From Rhizopus arrhizus (lineage: Eukaryota > Mucoromycota > Mucoromycetes > Mucorales > Rhizopodaceae), in contig JAKZZE010000012.1 in the NCBI GenBank assembly GCA_024220505.1, positions 806,001 to 870,000 on the forward strand: DNA of 64,000 bases, in the 5' to 3' direction. The notes under the pieces are model-generated. The model made no database searches and was not told the DNA's origin. It was given only the letters and a program-made list of their open reading frames with translations. Numbering within the stretch: position 1 is the first letter of the stretch; each line of letters begins with the position of its first letter. Position numbers and translations under genes: made by a program. Shown piece by piece: positions 30,767 through 43,664 of this stretch.

Positions 30767-33640
30767 ATGTGTAAAGATTTGAATTAAAAAGGCTTTGCTA
30801 AAAGTAAGCTCTTATTTACTTTGTTTGTTAGCTGATCGAACAAATCAATCTGTAACCGAATCCTCAATACAACCTGACGATGAACAAGATCTAGATAGAG
30901 TAATCTATAGTGATGAAGAAGAGATGTTTCAAGAAAGCTTTGATCTATCCCAAGTCACTGCTGACAATGTCGATACAATCTTGCACGAACAGTTTACACG
31001 CTTTCATCCTTCTTTACCAACTGGTATCTTGATTCACAATACACCCATCTTTTTAGGATTAAGCAGAGTGATTAAGAAGTTTGGACTGTCTCAAATACAA
31101 TTTGAAGCCCTATTTCAAATTATAATGAATAAAAAACTAGGTAAAGCGAAATGCTTGTTATAGACAACAACAAAAGAAGCAAGACTAACACATTAATAGC
31201 TATTAGAAGGAAAATAATACTCGTTTCGTTATTACTTCCAAGGGAAAATGTACCTGAAGAGTGTGTGATACGAGTGATTGCAAGCATACGCAATAGTAAT
31301 GTGAAGTTGACAAAAAGACTGCTACAGTGGATTATTTCTATTTATGATATGGTTGATTCGATGGATGGACAATTCAAAAATACTTATCCAATTCTGTTTC
31401 ACTATTTAACAATAGACGCAATCAGGTACAACAAGGAATACGATAACGAGAAAGGGAGATTTTAATATGTATATCTATAGAACTGAAATATGTCATTTAC
31501 TTTATTTTATGACAAGAAAAGAAAGGGTGACCAAATATAGAATTAGAAAACTGTAAGCAAAATTAAATTCATTATACAAAAGAGACTAATATAATCGTTA
31601 AGAAAAGAAATGATTGATAAAGAAAGAGATAATTCAGCATTAATTGCACTTTTAATGGTTTATAAGAGTTATGATCACTCAATTGAAGTGCCAGATAATA
31701 TTAGATTAAAGGATACCATTATATTCGAGGTAAATGCCAAAATATACTCATTATTATTACTGATAAATAAATAGCATCCAGATCCAGAGTGCAGAAACAA
31801 TTTAATCAATATAAAAAGGTTATGGACAAATACAGAGGATGAACTCGATTTACACAGACCAATTATTTCATTCTCTTCTTCAACATCAAACAATAATAAA
31901 GCAAGAAAAAGATCAAAAAAGAATAAAACCGAATCACCACTTACTACAAGGACTGTAGACATACAAGTACGTGCCATAAATAATATTTGCCTTTATTCTT
32001 ACGCGCTTTTTCTTTTCTGTAGTATCGCAATCTAGATGTTCAAGAAGTACTACATTCAGCAGAGAATATCAATCAATTACAATTTAATGAACAATTAGAC
32101 ACAATGTTGGGCGATAGAATGTTACAGCATGTTATTGTATGTAACCCAGATGATAGTCTCATATTGCGTATTGGATATTGGCTTGATCAAAAGTTACTGT
32201 ATCTCTTACGTTGGCCAAATCCAAAGGATCCAGGAAAGAATGAATTTAAAGAATTGTTGAAGAAATTGATTAAATTGACACAATTCACAAAAGTAAACAG
32301 TAGTTTTTCTATGTATATTCGGTATATTAATTATAAAAGTAGGCTCAACTTCCTATCGTTGAAGACTTTCTTCGAGAATATTTAAAAATCTGGAATGGAT
32401 TTGAATTTCAAGATGAAATATTTGAACTTTTACCCTTCCTTAAACCAAATAGTTTTAAAAGTATGCTTTATATATAACTTACAAAAGGTCTAATGATATT
32501 TGTAGACATTAACGAGGATGTTTTAAAACCTCTTTATCGGCTATTTCATGTATCCGATGTCAATTGGAAAACAAGGTTGGTTCTATGTTACACAGAATGG
32601 CTCAAAAATTGGGTCTTGTTAGATTGGAACCAACATAAAGCACTCAAAGAGACTGAACAAGAAGTAGATCAGGTGACATGGTTATTCAAAGGTCTATCGT
32701 TTGACACAGACTATTTTGTATCGATGCAAGATTTTATATCACATATTGATAGACTGTGTGTGATTGGATTGGCTGAGGAGCAAGATCACTCACTCTTTCA
32801 GCATGCCTCAATTTCATTCTTTGAACTCGTTTCTTCTATTTCACTGCAGCACGATATTCCCAAAATAGTGACACCCGCAGCGCCTTTTATTTACAGAAAT
32901 TTCTTTTCTACTTCAGCCATGGCAGTAGATAGAATATGTCGAGTGATTTATCAATACAAGATGGCATTTGAAGAGAATGAAAGAAAATCAGACGATTGGA
33001 TATCACAGTATAGCGAAGATTATCTGGCGGATTTCAATACATACATGTTGAACATATGTAATTCATTATGGAAATCAATTGGATTTCATGAAAAAGATAA
33101 AAAGAAACAGAATAATCAAGCCTTTTCTTTATCAGCGTAAACAAGTGGAAATGATGTAAATTTTACTTGCTAACACAAAGCGTGTATGTATAGATTGAGT
33201 ATAGACAAGTTAATTAAAACATGTGAAGAAAGAGGAACGGACATAGAAAAAATATTGTCTCTCGGTCAATCAGCCGCTTTAGCAGGATTCTCTAAAAGAT
33301 TTATAAAAGTAAGTAAACAGAAAGTGTATGTAACAGAGACACTAAAAACAAGCATAAAAAAGACATTAGAAGAAGGCCGTTTCATCCATGATGAGCCAAT
33401 GACTACTGAATATTTAAATAGACTTCAAAAGGTAAGCAAAGGAATTAAATTTAGTTAGCGTGTGTATGATGCCCTAATGATAAATATGTGTAGGAGAGAG
33501 TAATAGAGATGACCTATCAAGAGTATAGAATCAAGTACTTGGAATATCTTAAAGAAGAAGGTTTGGATGGTATTTATGACCTACTTTATTCAAGTATAAA
33601 ATCATTGATCAATAAAAAGGAGAGACAAGACATGAGTTAA
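30767..33640 (+). CDS. CENP-I/Mis6 inner-kinetochore protein (789 aa)
   Basis: Eleven exons: 30767-30770, 30832-31140, 31164-31425, 31481-31552, 31603-31729, 31775-31966, 32023-32292, 32343-32460, 32506-33136, 33194-33431 and 33494-33640; every phase is consistent. Exon 1 holds only ATG plus one base. Family blocks in order: LPTGILIHNTPIFLGLSRVI; LLQWIISIYDMVDSMDG; TEICHLLYFMTRKERVTKYR; ALIALLMVYKSY; LLDWNQHKAL; and AVDRICRVIYQYKMAF. Then come FNTYMLNICNSLWKS, SAALAGFSKRF and the closing EEGLDGIYDLLYSSIKSL. This is the Mis6/CENP-I arrangement of the constitutive centromere-associated network, which links centromeric chromatin to the outer kinetochore. A short Lys/Arg linker (ARKRSKKNK) interrupts the middle. 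Confidence 0.88.
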
Positions 33641-33862
33641 AGTTACACATACTTTTCAAAAAAAGGAAATCGATACTCGTGGGTGAGATTATTATTTTTT
33701 TTTTTTGTTGTTGTTTAACTTCTCTTTTTGTACTTCTTTCTTTACAATATCCTTTCCTTTTAATAAAGCTTATTATTACAAGAAAAAAAAATACAATCCT
33801 TTAATGTAAGTTTACGCTATAAAGAAGAGGACACAGAAATATTTATTATTATTAAAGATAAA

Positions 33863-35334
33863 ATGAGAGAAATTATTCATGTACAAGTTGGTAAGAAAGT
33901 ATTTACGAAGCTTTTGTCAAAAGACTAAATAATATTTTTAGGTCAATGTGGTAACCAAATCGGTCAAAAGTTTTGGGAAACAATTTCACAAGAACATGGT
34001 CTTGAACCCAATGGTAACTACACTGGTGACAATGATCTTCAATTAGAACGTATCAATGTGTTTTATAATGAAGGTTCTCAAGGAAAATACGTCCCAAGGT
34101 ATTTTAGCATAAGCACTAGAAAGGTGTAATTTACTAAACTATGCGCAATAGAGCCGTGCTTGTTGATCTTGAGCCTGGTACGATGGATGCCATCCGATCC
34201 AGTCCCTATGGTAAATTATTCCGCCCTGACAACCTCATCTTTGGTCAATCCGGTGCTGGTAATTCCTGGGCCAAGGGTTACTATACCGAAGGTGCTGAAT
34301 TAGTCGAATCTGTCTTGGACGTTGTTCGTAAGGAAGCCGAAAACACCGACTGTCTTCAAGGTTTCCAACTCTGTCACTCTCTTGGTGGTGGTACCGGTTC
34401 CGGTCTTGGTTCTCTCTTGCTTTCCAAGATTCGTGAAGAATACCCTGATCGTATGCTCTGTACTTACTCTGTTGTTCCTTCACCCAAAGTCTCTGATACC
34501 GTTGTTGAACCTTATAACGCTGTCCTCTCTGTTCACCAATTGGTTGAAAACTGTGATGCCACTTTCTGTATCGATAACGAAGCTCTTTACGATATCTGTT
34601 TCCGTACCTTGAAATTGACAAATCCTGCCTATGGAGAATTGAACCAGTTGGTCTCAACCGTCATGTCTGGTGTCTCTACCTCTTTGCGTTTCCCCGGTCA
34701 ATTGAACTCTGACTTGCGCAAGTTGTTTGTCAACATGGTTCCCTTCCCCCGTCTTCACTTTTTCATGGTCGGTTTTGCTCCCCTCACCGCCTTTGGTTCT
34801 CAACAGTACCGCAACTTGTCTGTCCCCGAATTGACCGCTCAAATGTTTGATGCTCGTAACATGATGGCCGCTTCTGACCCTCGTCACGGTCGTTATTTGA
34901 CTGTTGCCACTATCTTCCGTGGTCGTCTTTCGACAAAGGAAGTTGAAAACCAAATGTTGGCCGTTCAACAAAAGAACTCTTCTTACTTTGTTGAATGGAT
35001 CCCTAACGGTGTCAAGACCTCTCTTTGTGATATCCCTCCTGTGGGTCTCAAGATGTCTGGTACCTTTATTGGTAACAGTACTGCTATTCAAGAATTATTC
35101 AAGCGTGTCAATGAACAGTTCACAGCCATGTTTAGAAGAAAGGCCTTTGTGCACTGGTATACTGAAGAGGGTATGGATGAGATGGAATTCACTGAAGCTG
35201 AATCCAACATGAATGATTTGGTCTCTGAATACCAACAATACCAAGAGGCTACTGCTGATGATGAAGAAGAGTACTTGGAAGAAGAGGAATATCTTGAGGA
35301 AGAAGATGATCAAGCTTACGATGATGAAGAATAA
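33863..35334 (+). CDS. Beta-tubulin (455 aa) with variant benzimidazole-site residues
   Basis: Three exons: 33863-33890, 33942-34098 and 34152-35334. Starts MREI, the autoregulatory beta-tubulin N-terminus. The GTP-binding signature GGGTGSGLG is at residues 140-148, and the acidic tail is unusually long and repetitive ([15 protein letters not shown]). Numbering needs no gaps up to residue 200: H6 is normal, but 165 is Cys, 167 is Tyr, 198 is Ala and 200 is Phe. Sensitive fungi have Ala165, Phe167, Glu198 and Phe200. Codon use is strongly biased, as in highly expressed genes. Forms microtubules with alpha-tubulin. Other tubulin paralogues may exist outside the window. Confidence 0.97.
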
Positions 35335-36537
35335 AATCATTTATAGATTTATACAGTATTTTTAGTCCAACTTCGACTGAAGGGACAACCAAATTCAATT
35401 AATAAACAATTTTTGACCCTAATGGCAAACAAATTTAATTGGCTTTTTTTCGTGAGCACTGAATTCAAATTGATCTGCTTTTTATCTTTATTAGTTTGAC
35501 CTTTTAAACACCCTTGGAAAAATAATCCAGAGTGTTTGATATTAATAATCTTCAATTGTGAAAGTTTTGCCAGCCTCTTGGATTCTTATAACGGGACTGT
35601 TGTGGCTATTCATAGCCAACCTTCTTTACAATTGTTTTGGTCTTGAACTAGAACTCTTCAATATATTTCAGATAGAAAAGAATCCAGAGCCAGATATGCA
35701 ATTTAAAATACTCTTTTATTTCGTTACTTTTGCTGCTTTGACTTGTGAATAGTAGTATTGGCAATTACCTTCTGGTATTTTCATCTATCGTTATGATTTA
35801 AATGTTCATAGTATTCATCAAGCAATACTCTGATCATCTTCCTATTCTTCCTGCTTTCATTGCTTTGAGATCGAGGCTGACAACTCCAAGAATACGTGTC
35901 GTGTCAACCAATTGAACCGAGGTCTCTACTGCAGCTGTTCCTTCCTTTATAAATTGCTTTTGACTTCTGACCTGTCAATATGTAATTCAAAATCAGAATC
36001 CATCAATCATTTTGCAAACCCCCCCCCTTTTTTTCACGTCTCAATTTCAATACTTTCAGAAACTATTCGTTTGGATGCATTGTTGGATACGCTTTTCAAA
36101 TGGATTGTATGTTTACCTTTGACGAGATTTAAAATGTAGGGAAATGAGCAAACTACTTGTAGTATTATTCATAAAGATGGACACGCTTTGCTTGTACTGC
36201 TTTTTGACGATCGTGCTTACAAAGTGATCAGCGTTGAAGTGGAACTTCAGACGCCAGGTTGCTGTCAAAGCCAAATACATCTAACAAAAATGACCTTTTT
36301 TTTAAAAGAAAAAGAAAAAAGAATAACATTTTGCACAGAATGATTACAACCCTATTCAACCGCATGCTTCATCATAGCACTCGGCTGTGTTCTTTCGTGG
36401 CTTTGCCTATTTTTATTCTGCATTGATACTCTTTGGCCAGGATAAAATTTAATGCTTTTTTATACACGTGACCTTTTTAACAATTGCTTTAATGGAGATT
36501 GCTATTGTGTAATTATTATTTTTTTTTTAACTTTATA
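35335..36537. other. Intergenic with possible decayed coding fragments
   Basis: About 1.2 kb. Small frames exist on both strands (for example 35558-35752 on + and 35349-35555 on -), but none shows a domain and all lack a plausible start. Contains a C9-T6 run at about 36019. I see no supportable gene. Confidence 0.4.
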
Positions 36538-38213
36538 ATGAACACTTTTGACTCTACCCATTCTTCACTTGATTTTAATGAGAACTTATTAGAATCGAAC
36601 CCTTTTGCTGACTCTGTTCCTTCAGGTAGCGAACCAATAGTAAATACGACAGAACAATACCAGCAGCAACAAGAGCAGCAACAGGAAGAAAGTATATCAA
36701 TTAAAAAAGATTTAAAAGAATTCAATACACCTCAACTACAAAAAGAAGAAGAACCTATTCCCAAACAGCCAGTTTCACCACAAGAAGAAGAACAAGATAC
36801 CCAAGTAAAAAAAGAGAGAGACTTTTTTTTAAAAAAAATGTTTTAATTAGCTATAAACAGTCAGAATCCTTGCAAATACCCAAAAGTGGATCACGACCTT
36901 ATTTTGAAATAAGCATAGAAGATCCACAAAAAGTAGGCGATGCCATCAATGCTCATATTGTCTATAAAGTGAGAACAAAGGTATAGCGTATGATTTACGT
37001 GTGTGTGTGTGTGTGTGTGGGATTGATACTTGCTTGTTAGACGAATTCTCCCGCTTTTCGTTCTTCGGAATTTATTGTAGCCAGAAGATACCGTGATTTT
37101 TTATGGCTCTATAATCAACTTACCTTGGGTAATCCTGGTGTGATCGTGCCTCCGGTGCCCGAGAAGCATGCCCTAGGACGCTTTCAAGATGACTTTGTAG
37201 AATCCAGACGAGTAGCACTCGAACGTTGTCTTCAAAAGATTGTTGCTCATCCCATGCTCTATGGTGACCCAGACCTCAAGGTATTTTTGGAAAGCGAATC
37301 ATTCAATATTGAGAAAAGACAACGAAGGGCAGAACCAGGTGAGAAGATTAGTTTTATGCGATCCTTTGGTGAAACGATCTCGAATGCGGCCACGAGTCCC
37401 TTTTCAAAATTCATCGAGGTGGATGAATGGTTTGCATCCAAACGAAACCAGTTGGATGCGCTCGAGACCCAACTCAAGGGTTTATTAAAGAGTGTGGAGG
37501 GCGTGGTGAAACAAAGAAAGGAAGTAGGTTCCGCCACGGCTGAATTTGGAGAAAGCATGTTCCCCCTTGCATCGGCTGAATTGAATCACAACCTGTCGAC
37601 GCACTTGAAAGTTCTAGGAGAAATACAAAAAAAGATGAAGCAGGTACATGAAGAACAGGCGCAGTATGATATCATTACGTTGGAAAATACGATAGATGAA
37701 TATATTCGTATCATTGGCTCGATTCGTGTGAGTGGGTTAGATGATGATAATAGCTTGATGTTGATATGGATTCCTATAGATTGCTTTTAATGCACGAGTG
37801 AAAGCCTATCAAACCTATCAACAGGCAGATGGTGAATTGCAAAGGAAGATGGCTATTTTTGAGAAAACAAAGGCCCAGCAAAAGAACAAACCAGAAAAAC
37901 TGGCCAGTTCACAACAAGAGATTAATGAAATGAAACAAAAAGTGGAAGAATTAGAACAAGAGTTTCATGATGTGTCTAAATTGATCAAGAATGAGCTGGA
38001 TCGATTTGATAAAGAGAAAGTAGAGGATTTTAGAGATAGTGTCCAACAGTTTTTACGTAGTATGATTGAGCATCAAAAACAGGTAAAGCAGTAGATCATT
38101 GTAAAGAAAGGAAGAAGCACTCATTTCTTGAAATATAGATTGTTGCTTTATGGGAAACTTATTTTGAACAAACCGCAGGATTAGATGATGATGATGATGA
38201 CGAAGAACAATAA
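36538..38213 (+). CDS. Sorting nexin Vps5/SNX1-like retromer subunit (483 aa)
   Basis: Five exons: 36538-36804, 36861-36980, 37041-37727, 37780-38082 and 38139-38213; all in phase. The N-terminus is Gln/Glu-rich and disordered (STHSSLDFNENLLESNPFAD). The PX domain (about 90-215) contains YFEISIEDPQKVGDAI, then RRYRDFLWLYNQL, the PPVPEKHALGRF loop and a closing LYGDPDLKVFLES. The BAR domain (about 245-470) begins FIEVDEWFASKRNQLDALET and consists of three long helices with an Asp-rich end. This is the SNX1/SNX2/Vps5 architecture: PI3P-binding, membrane-tubulating endosome-to-Golgi sorting with retromer. A (GT)10 microsatellite lies in intron 2 at about 37000. Confidence 0.92.
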
Positions 38214-38472
38214 TAAATAGCATTTGTCTTTTACAACTGTTCAATCCTATGGACTCATTTTCTCTCTAATGGAACCAAACAATTGAATAAAAAGGGAAAA
38301 CGTATTACTTTATCGTATAATGTATTTGTATTGGTTTATGATTTTTATTTTCTAAAGTATTAAAGAGAACAAGTGCTCTGAAGCCAACAATTTTACTGAG
38401 TTTTAATGAAGTGATGTGAAAGGAAAAAAAAAAAATGAAGTCTTCTTTCTTTTCTTAACAAATAGATACAAT

Positions 38473-39145
38473 ATGGTTAATCTCTCTTTACGTTCAATCC
38501 AAGCTGTCATCTTGTTAGATGGTGAAGGAAATCGCGTTTTAGCAAAATATTATGGCTCAGAAAAGACAAATCTTAAACAACAAAAACAGTTTGAAAAGGG
38601 ATTATTTGAAAAGACAAAGCGTGCTCAAGGTAACTGAAGAAGAGAAAGAGAGGAAGAACTAATGAAGTGATAGGAGAGATAATCTTGTATGATAATCAGA
38701 TTGTTTTGTATCGTTCTAATATTGACATCTTCTTTTATGTGGTTGGTTCAATGGAAGAAAATGAACTTATTTTATTAAGCATGTTGAATGCCTTTTATGA
38801 TGCTGTGTCTACATTATTAAGGTTCGTTTTTATAAAGAAGGATAAATAAAAAAGTTAACTGTTTGACATTAGATATCAAGTAGAAAAACGTTCTGTTATG
38901 GATAATTTAGATTTAGTTATTTTATGCCTTGATGAAACAGTAGATGAAGGGTAAATAAGGAGAGAATAGATTGAAAGATGACTTATGCAGAATATAGTAT
39001 TATTTTGGAGACAGATTCGAATGCTATTGTTAGTAGAGTATCGAAGCCACGTATGGATATGGTTGATATCCCTTTCTCTGAACAAACTTTGATGCAAGCT
39101 TACCAATCAGCCAAGGATAAATTTGCTAATCAATTATTACGATAA
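38473..39145 (+). CDS. RET3: Coatomer subunit zeta (178 aa)
   Basis: Four exons: 38473-38629, 38668-38821, 38873-38950 and 38998-39145. The protein has the longin-type fold of zeta-COP. Key pieces are LRSIQAVILLDGEGNRVLAK and YYGSEKTNLKQQKQFEK in the first exon. Then come NIDIFFYVVGSMEENELILL, LDLVILCLDETVDEG and IILETDSNAIVSRV, closing with QSAKDKFANQLLR. Length equals the family norm. Acts in the COPI coat for Golgi-to-ER retrograde transport. Intron 1 would be only 38 nt, very short even here, though the phase and family alignment support it. It lies 260 bp downstream of the sorting nexin gene on the same strand. Confidence 0.9.
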
Positions 39146-40977
<1,832 letters not shown>

Positions 40978-43390
40978 ACAATCTTCTTTTATTTTCTTAT
41001 AGACTTTTTTTTATGCCATTTTTTTTTTTTTTATTTTTTATTTTTGTCACTGAATAACAAAAAACTTTATTAATCCCTTTATCCCTTAAAACATCTTCGG
41101 TAATCTTTGCAATTTGGTAAACATGTTTCTTCCGAAAAAAAAAAAAAAAAAAAATGGCTTCAACTGTAATTACATTTCTCTCTGTTTTTTTATATATAAA
41201 AAACACTTCCCCTTTCTTTTCCTTTTCATATTATTATTATTATTACAATAAACAATCTTTAGTTGCATACACACTTTTTTCTTTTTTTTTTGTTAGTGTA
41301 GAGTGTAAATTTAAAATTTGTCTGTGACACAAACTTTTTTCCACATGGATTAATATGCATCATTGTTTCCGGTCTTTTCTCTCTCTCTCTCTCCCCCTTT
41401 CAATTATTGACAAAAAAAGCCCATCGTTCAAGGGGTAAGGGAGGGGTGTATGAAGAGGTACCCGAACAAAGGGGTTAAGAAACTTGTTTATGCATTTGGA
41501 AGGAGTAAGCAAACCGCATGATATATTGACCCCGCCTCCTTTTCTACTATCGTTTGTAAATGTCAAAGTTTTTTTTTTTTTTAATAAACAATTACAAAAT
41601 AAATTATTTGGCAGACAACAATCCATGCATTTTAAAGAGTGAGGTCATAAACAATTAGAGTCTTTTAATATCATGTTGTCAATCATAAATTATAAACACA
41701 TCCTTTTAAATAGTAAGTGTAAACAAATCTCCTCAAGGCCTGAACGGGTCCTAATTTGTTGAATGACATGTTCATCGTATGATGTTTAATAGAAAAAAAG
41801 ATGATTAAAACACATCTACTTTTAATCTTGTTCATGAGTTTTATTATTCAACACACACAAAAAAAGATGGGTGGATTATTCAAATTTATTGAATTAAAAT
41901 AAGTATCAAATGGAACGATCAATTTAAATTCTATTACTAGTTTGATAATAATCAGAATAATCCTTTATGCCTTTTTGAAACCATGTCCTTTTAGACAGTC
42001 GCATAAGTCAAAGAAAACCATATTTCCATATTTGTCCAAATATCTTTCTTTTTTATTGTGACAGAACATTTAATTAATAAAATATAATTCTTTCAAGTCA
42101 AATTATATCAACCAAAGCATTTTTATTCATCATTTTTTTTATATAATTGCTTTATTAATTCATTATTAAGGGGTTAAAGCACTATCAAAAAACGACCATC
42201 AAAAGAATTGCATGCTTCTTGTGTATCAAATGACTAGCTTTGTTCTAATTGATTTTAGTGCATCAACTATTTACATCATTCAATCTATTATCTGCACTAA
42301 AAGATAGCTATTTCTACAGAAAATAGGATGTGTGATTAAAATATCCTTTAGAATTCAAGTCTGCTTTTATAAAGAGTTTATTTTTAAATACTTTATAAAT
42401 CAAACGACAACCATCCTTTTTTCATAATCCAAGCAACTTTTACATACATCATTTCATAAAGAACTCGAGCTTTTTTTTTTTTTTCTTTTTCTTTTTTGAC
42501 ACTTCAGTAGACATACATTCACAGTGCATAAATTTGCTTATATTATATCAACACACACACACGTACTCCTTTTCTCCCTTAACTTCTTTTTAAAGTATAG
42601 ATTATCAATTGGTTAAAAAAAAAAAGTCGAATTGCCATTACTGCATTTTCTTCCCGTCACTTCATCTCCCCTTCTCTCCTTCTCCTTTCTTTCCCCCCCC
42701 CTCCCTCCTCCTTTTTTTCTTCATCAAATTTTATTGTTTACAACTTGCTATATAAGCTCAAATTAAGTCAACCAGTGATATCAACATAGTGCGTGTAGAT
42801 GCACAGTTTAATATTATTTAATCTGGTTTTCATAATAAAAAAGTATAATCATAAAAAAGACTGTCAATCGACAAAGAATTTAACCATGTAAATTAAAAGA
42901 GTGATCTTTGCCAAAATAATAAAAAAGGGACTTTCTATTACTTATTCAGTGGAATTAAATCATTTAATACATACTTTTCTCAATCCATCCAGCAGGCCCA
43001 TCTCTATCGCACATCAAAACTTTACTAGTCTTTGTACACATCTATGCTCAATCCTTCAAAAAGAGATCAGTCTACATACTGAACATGAACCTCATCCTTT
43101 CATTTCCGATACGAATCGAGACACTGACATCAACAAAGGATGTGAGAGCAAGATTCAACTTGGACTGCTTTTCACTCTAACTTCATCTCAATGTTTATCG
43201 TCTTTGTCTCGACTCACAACTATTCACAGTACATTCACTTTGCATGATTGATACCTCTCCTGTCAGAAATTGATTCTTAATCCAACTTACCGGCATATCC
43301 TATTTGAGATTGATTTTATTCAAAGTGACATCATACAATATTCGTTCTTTGTCATAACCTAGATCCATTATATCTCTAAATAACACATAC

Positions 43391-43431
<41 letters not shown>

Positions 43432-43664
43432 TCAACGGTGTATCAACACTCTATAATCAAAAATGACACAATTCGATTTCAATTGGTTTGTTTGGAATTG
43501 CAAGCTCATGGTCATGTCTAGAGTTCTATTTACTTATACACATGGCTGTACAACATGATAGCATATGAAGCAGTACCATAGTAGTCTCTGCTGTTAAGAC
43601 TGAAAATGTGTAAAAAAAAAAAAAAAACACAAGATCGCGGTGAGAAGAGAGTTCACTGTACTTT
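40978..43664. other. Long intergenic region with homopolymers
   Basis: About 2.7 kb with no supportable gene. Features include T/A runs at 41021-41040 and 41138-41154, a CT-rich tract at 42650-42720, T37 at 43394-43430 and A16 near 43612. An ORF at 42901-43251 has no domain and no start context, and was not called. Confidence 0.5.

Noticed and set aside
34235..34657. Antisense ORF in beta-tubulin
   Set aside because: Codon bias of the highly expressed sense gene creates long open antisense frames.
35349..36139. Several short ORFs between beta-tubulin and the sorting nexin
   Set aside because: No consistent frame, start codon or family text; could be ancient relics but nothing supports a call.
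42901..43251. 116-codon + ORF in a long intergenic stretch
   Set aside because: No ATG start, no domain, ordinary AT-rich context and no splice partners.
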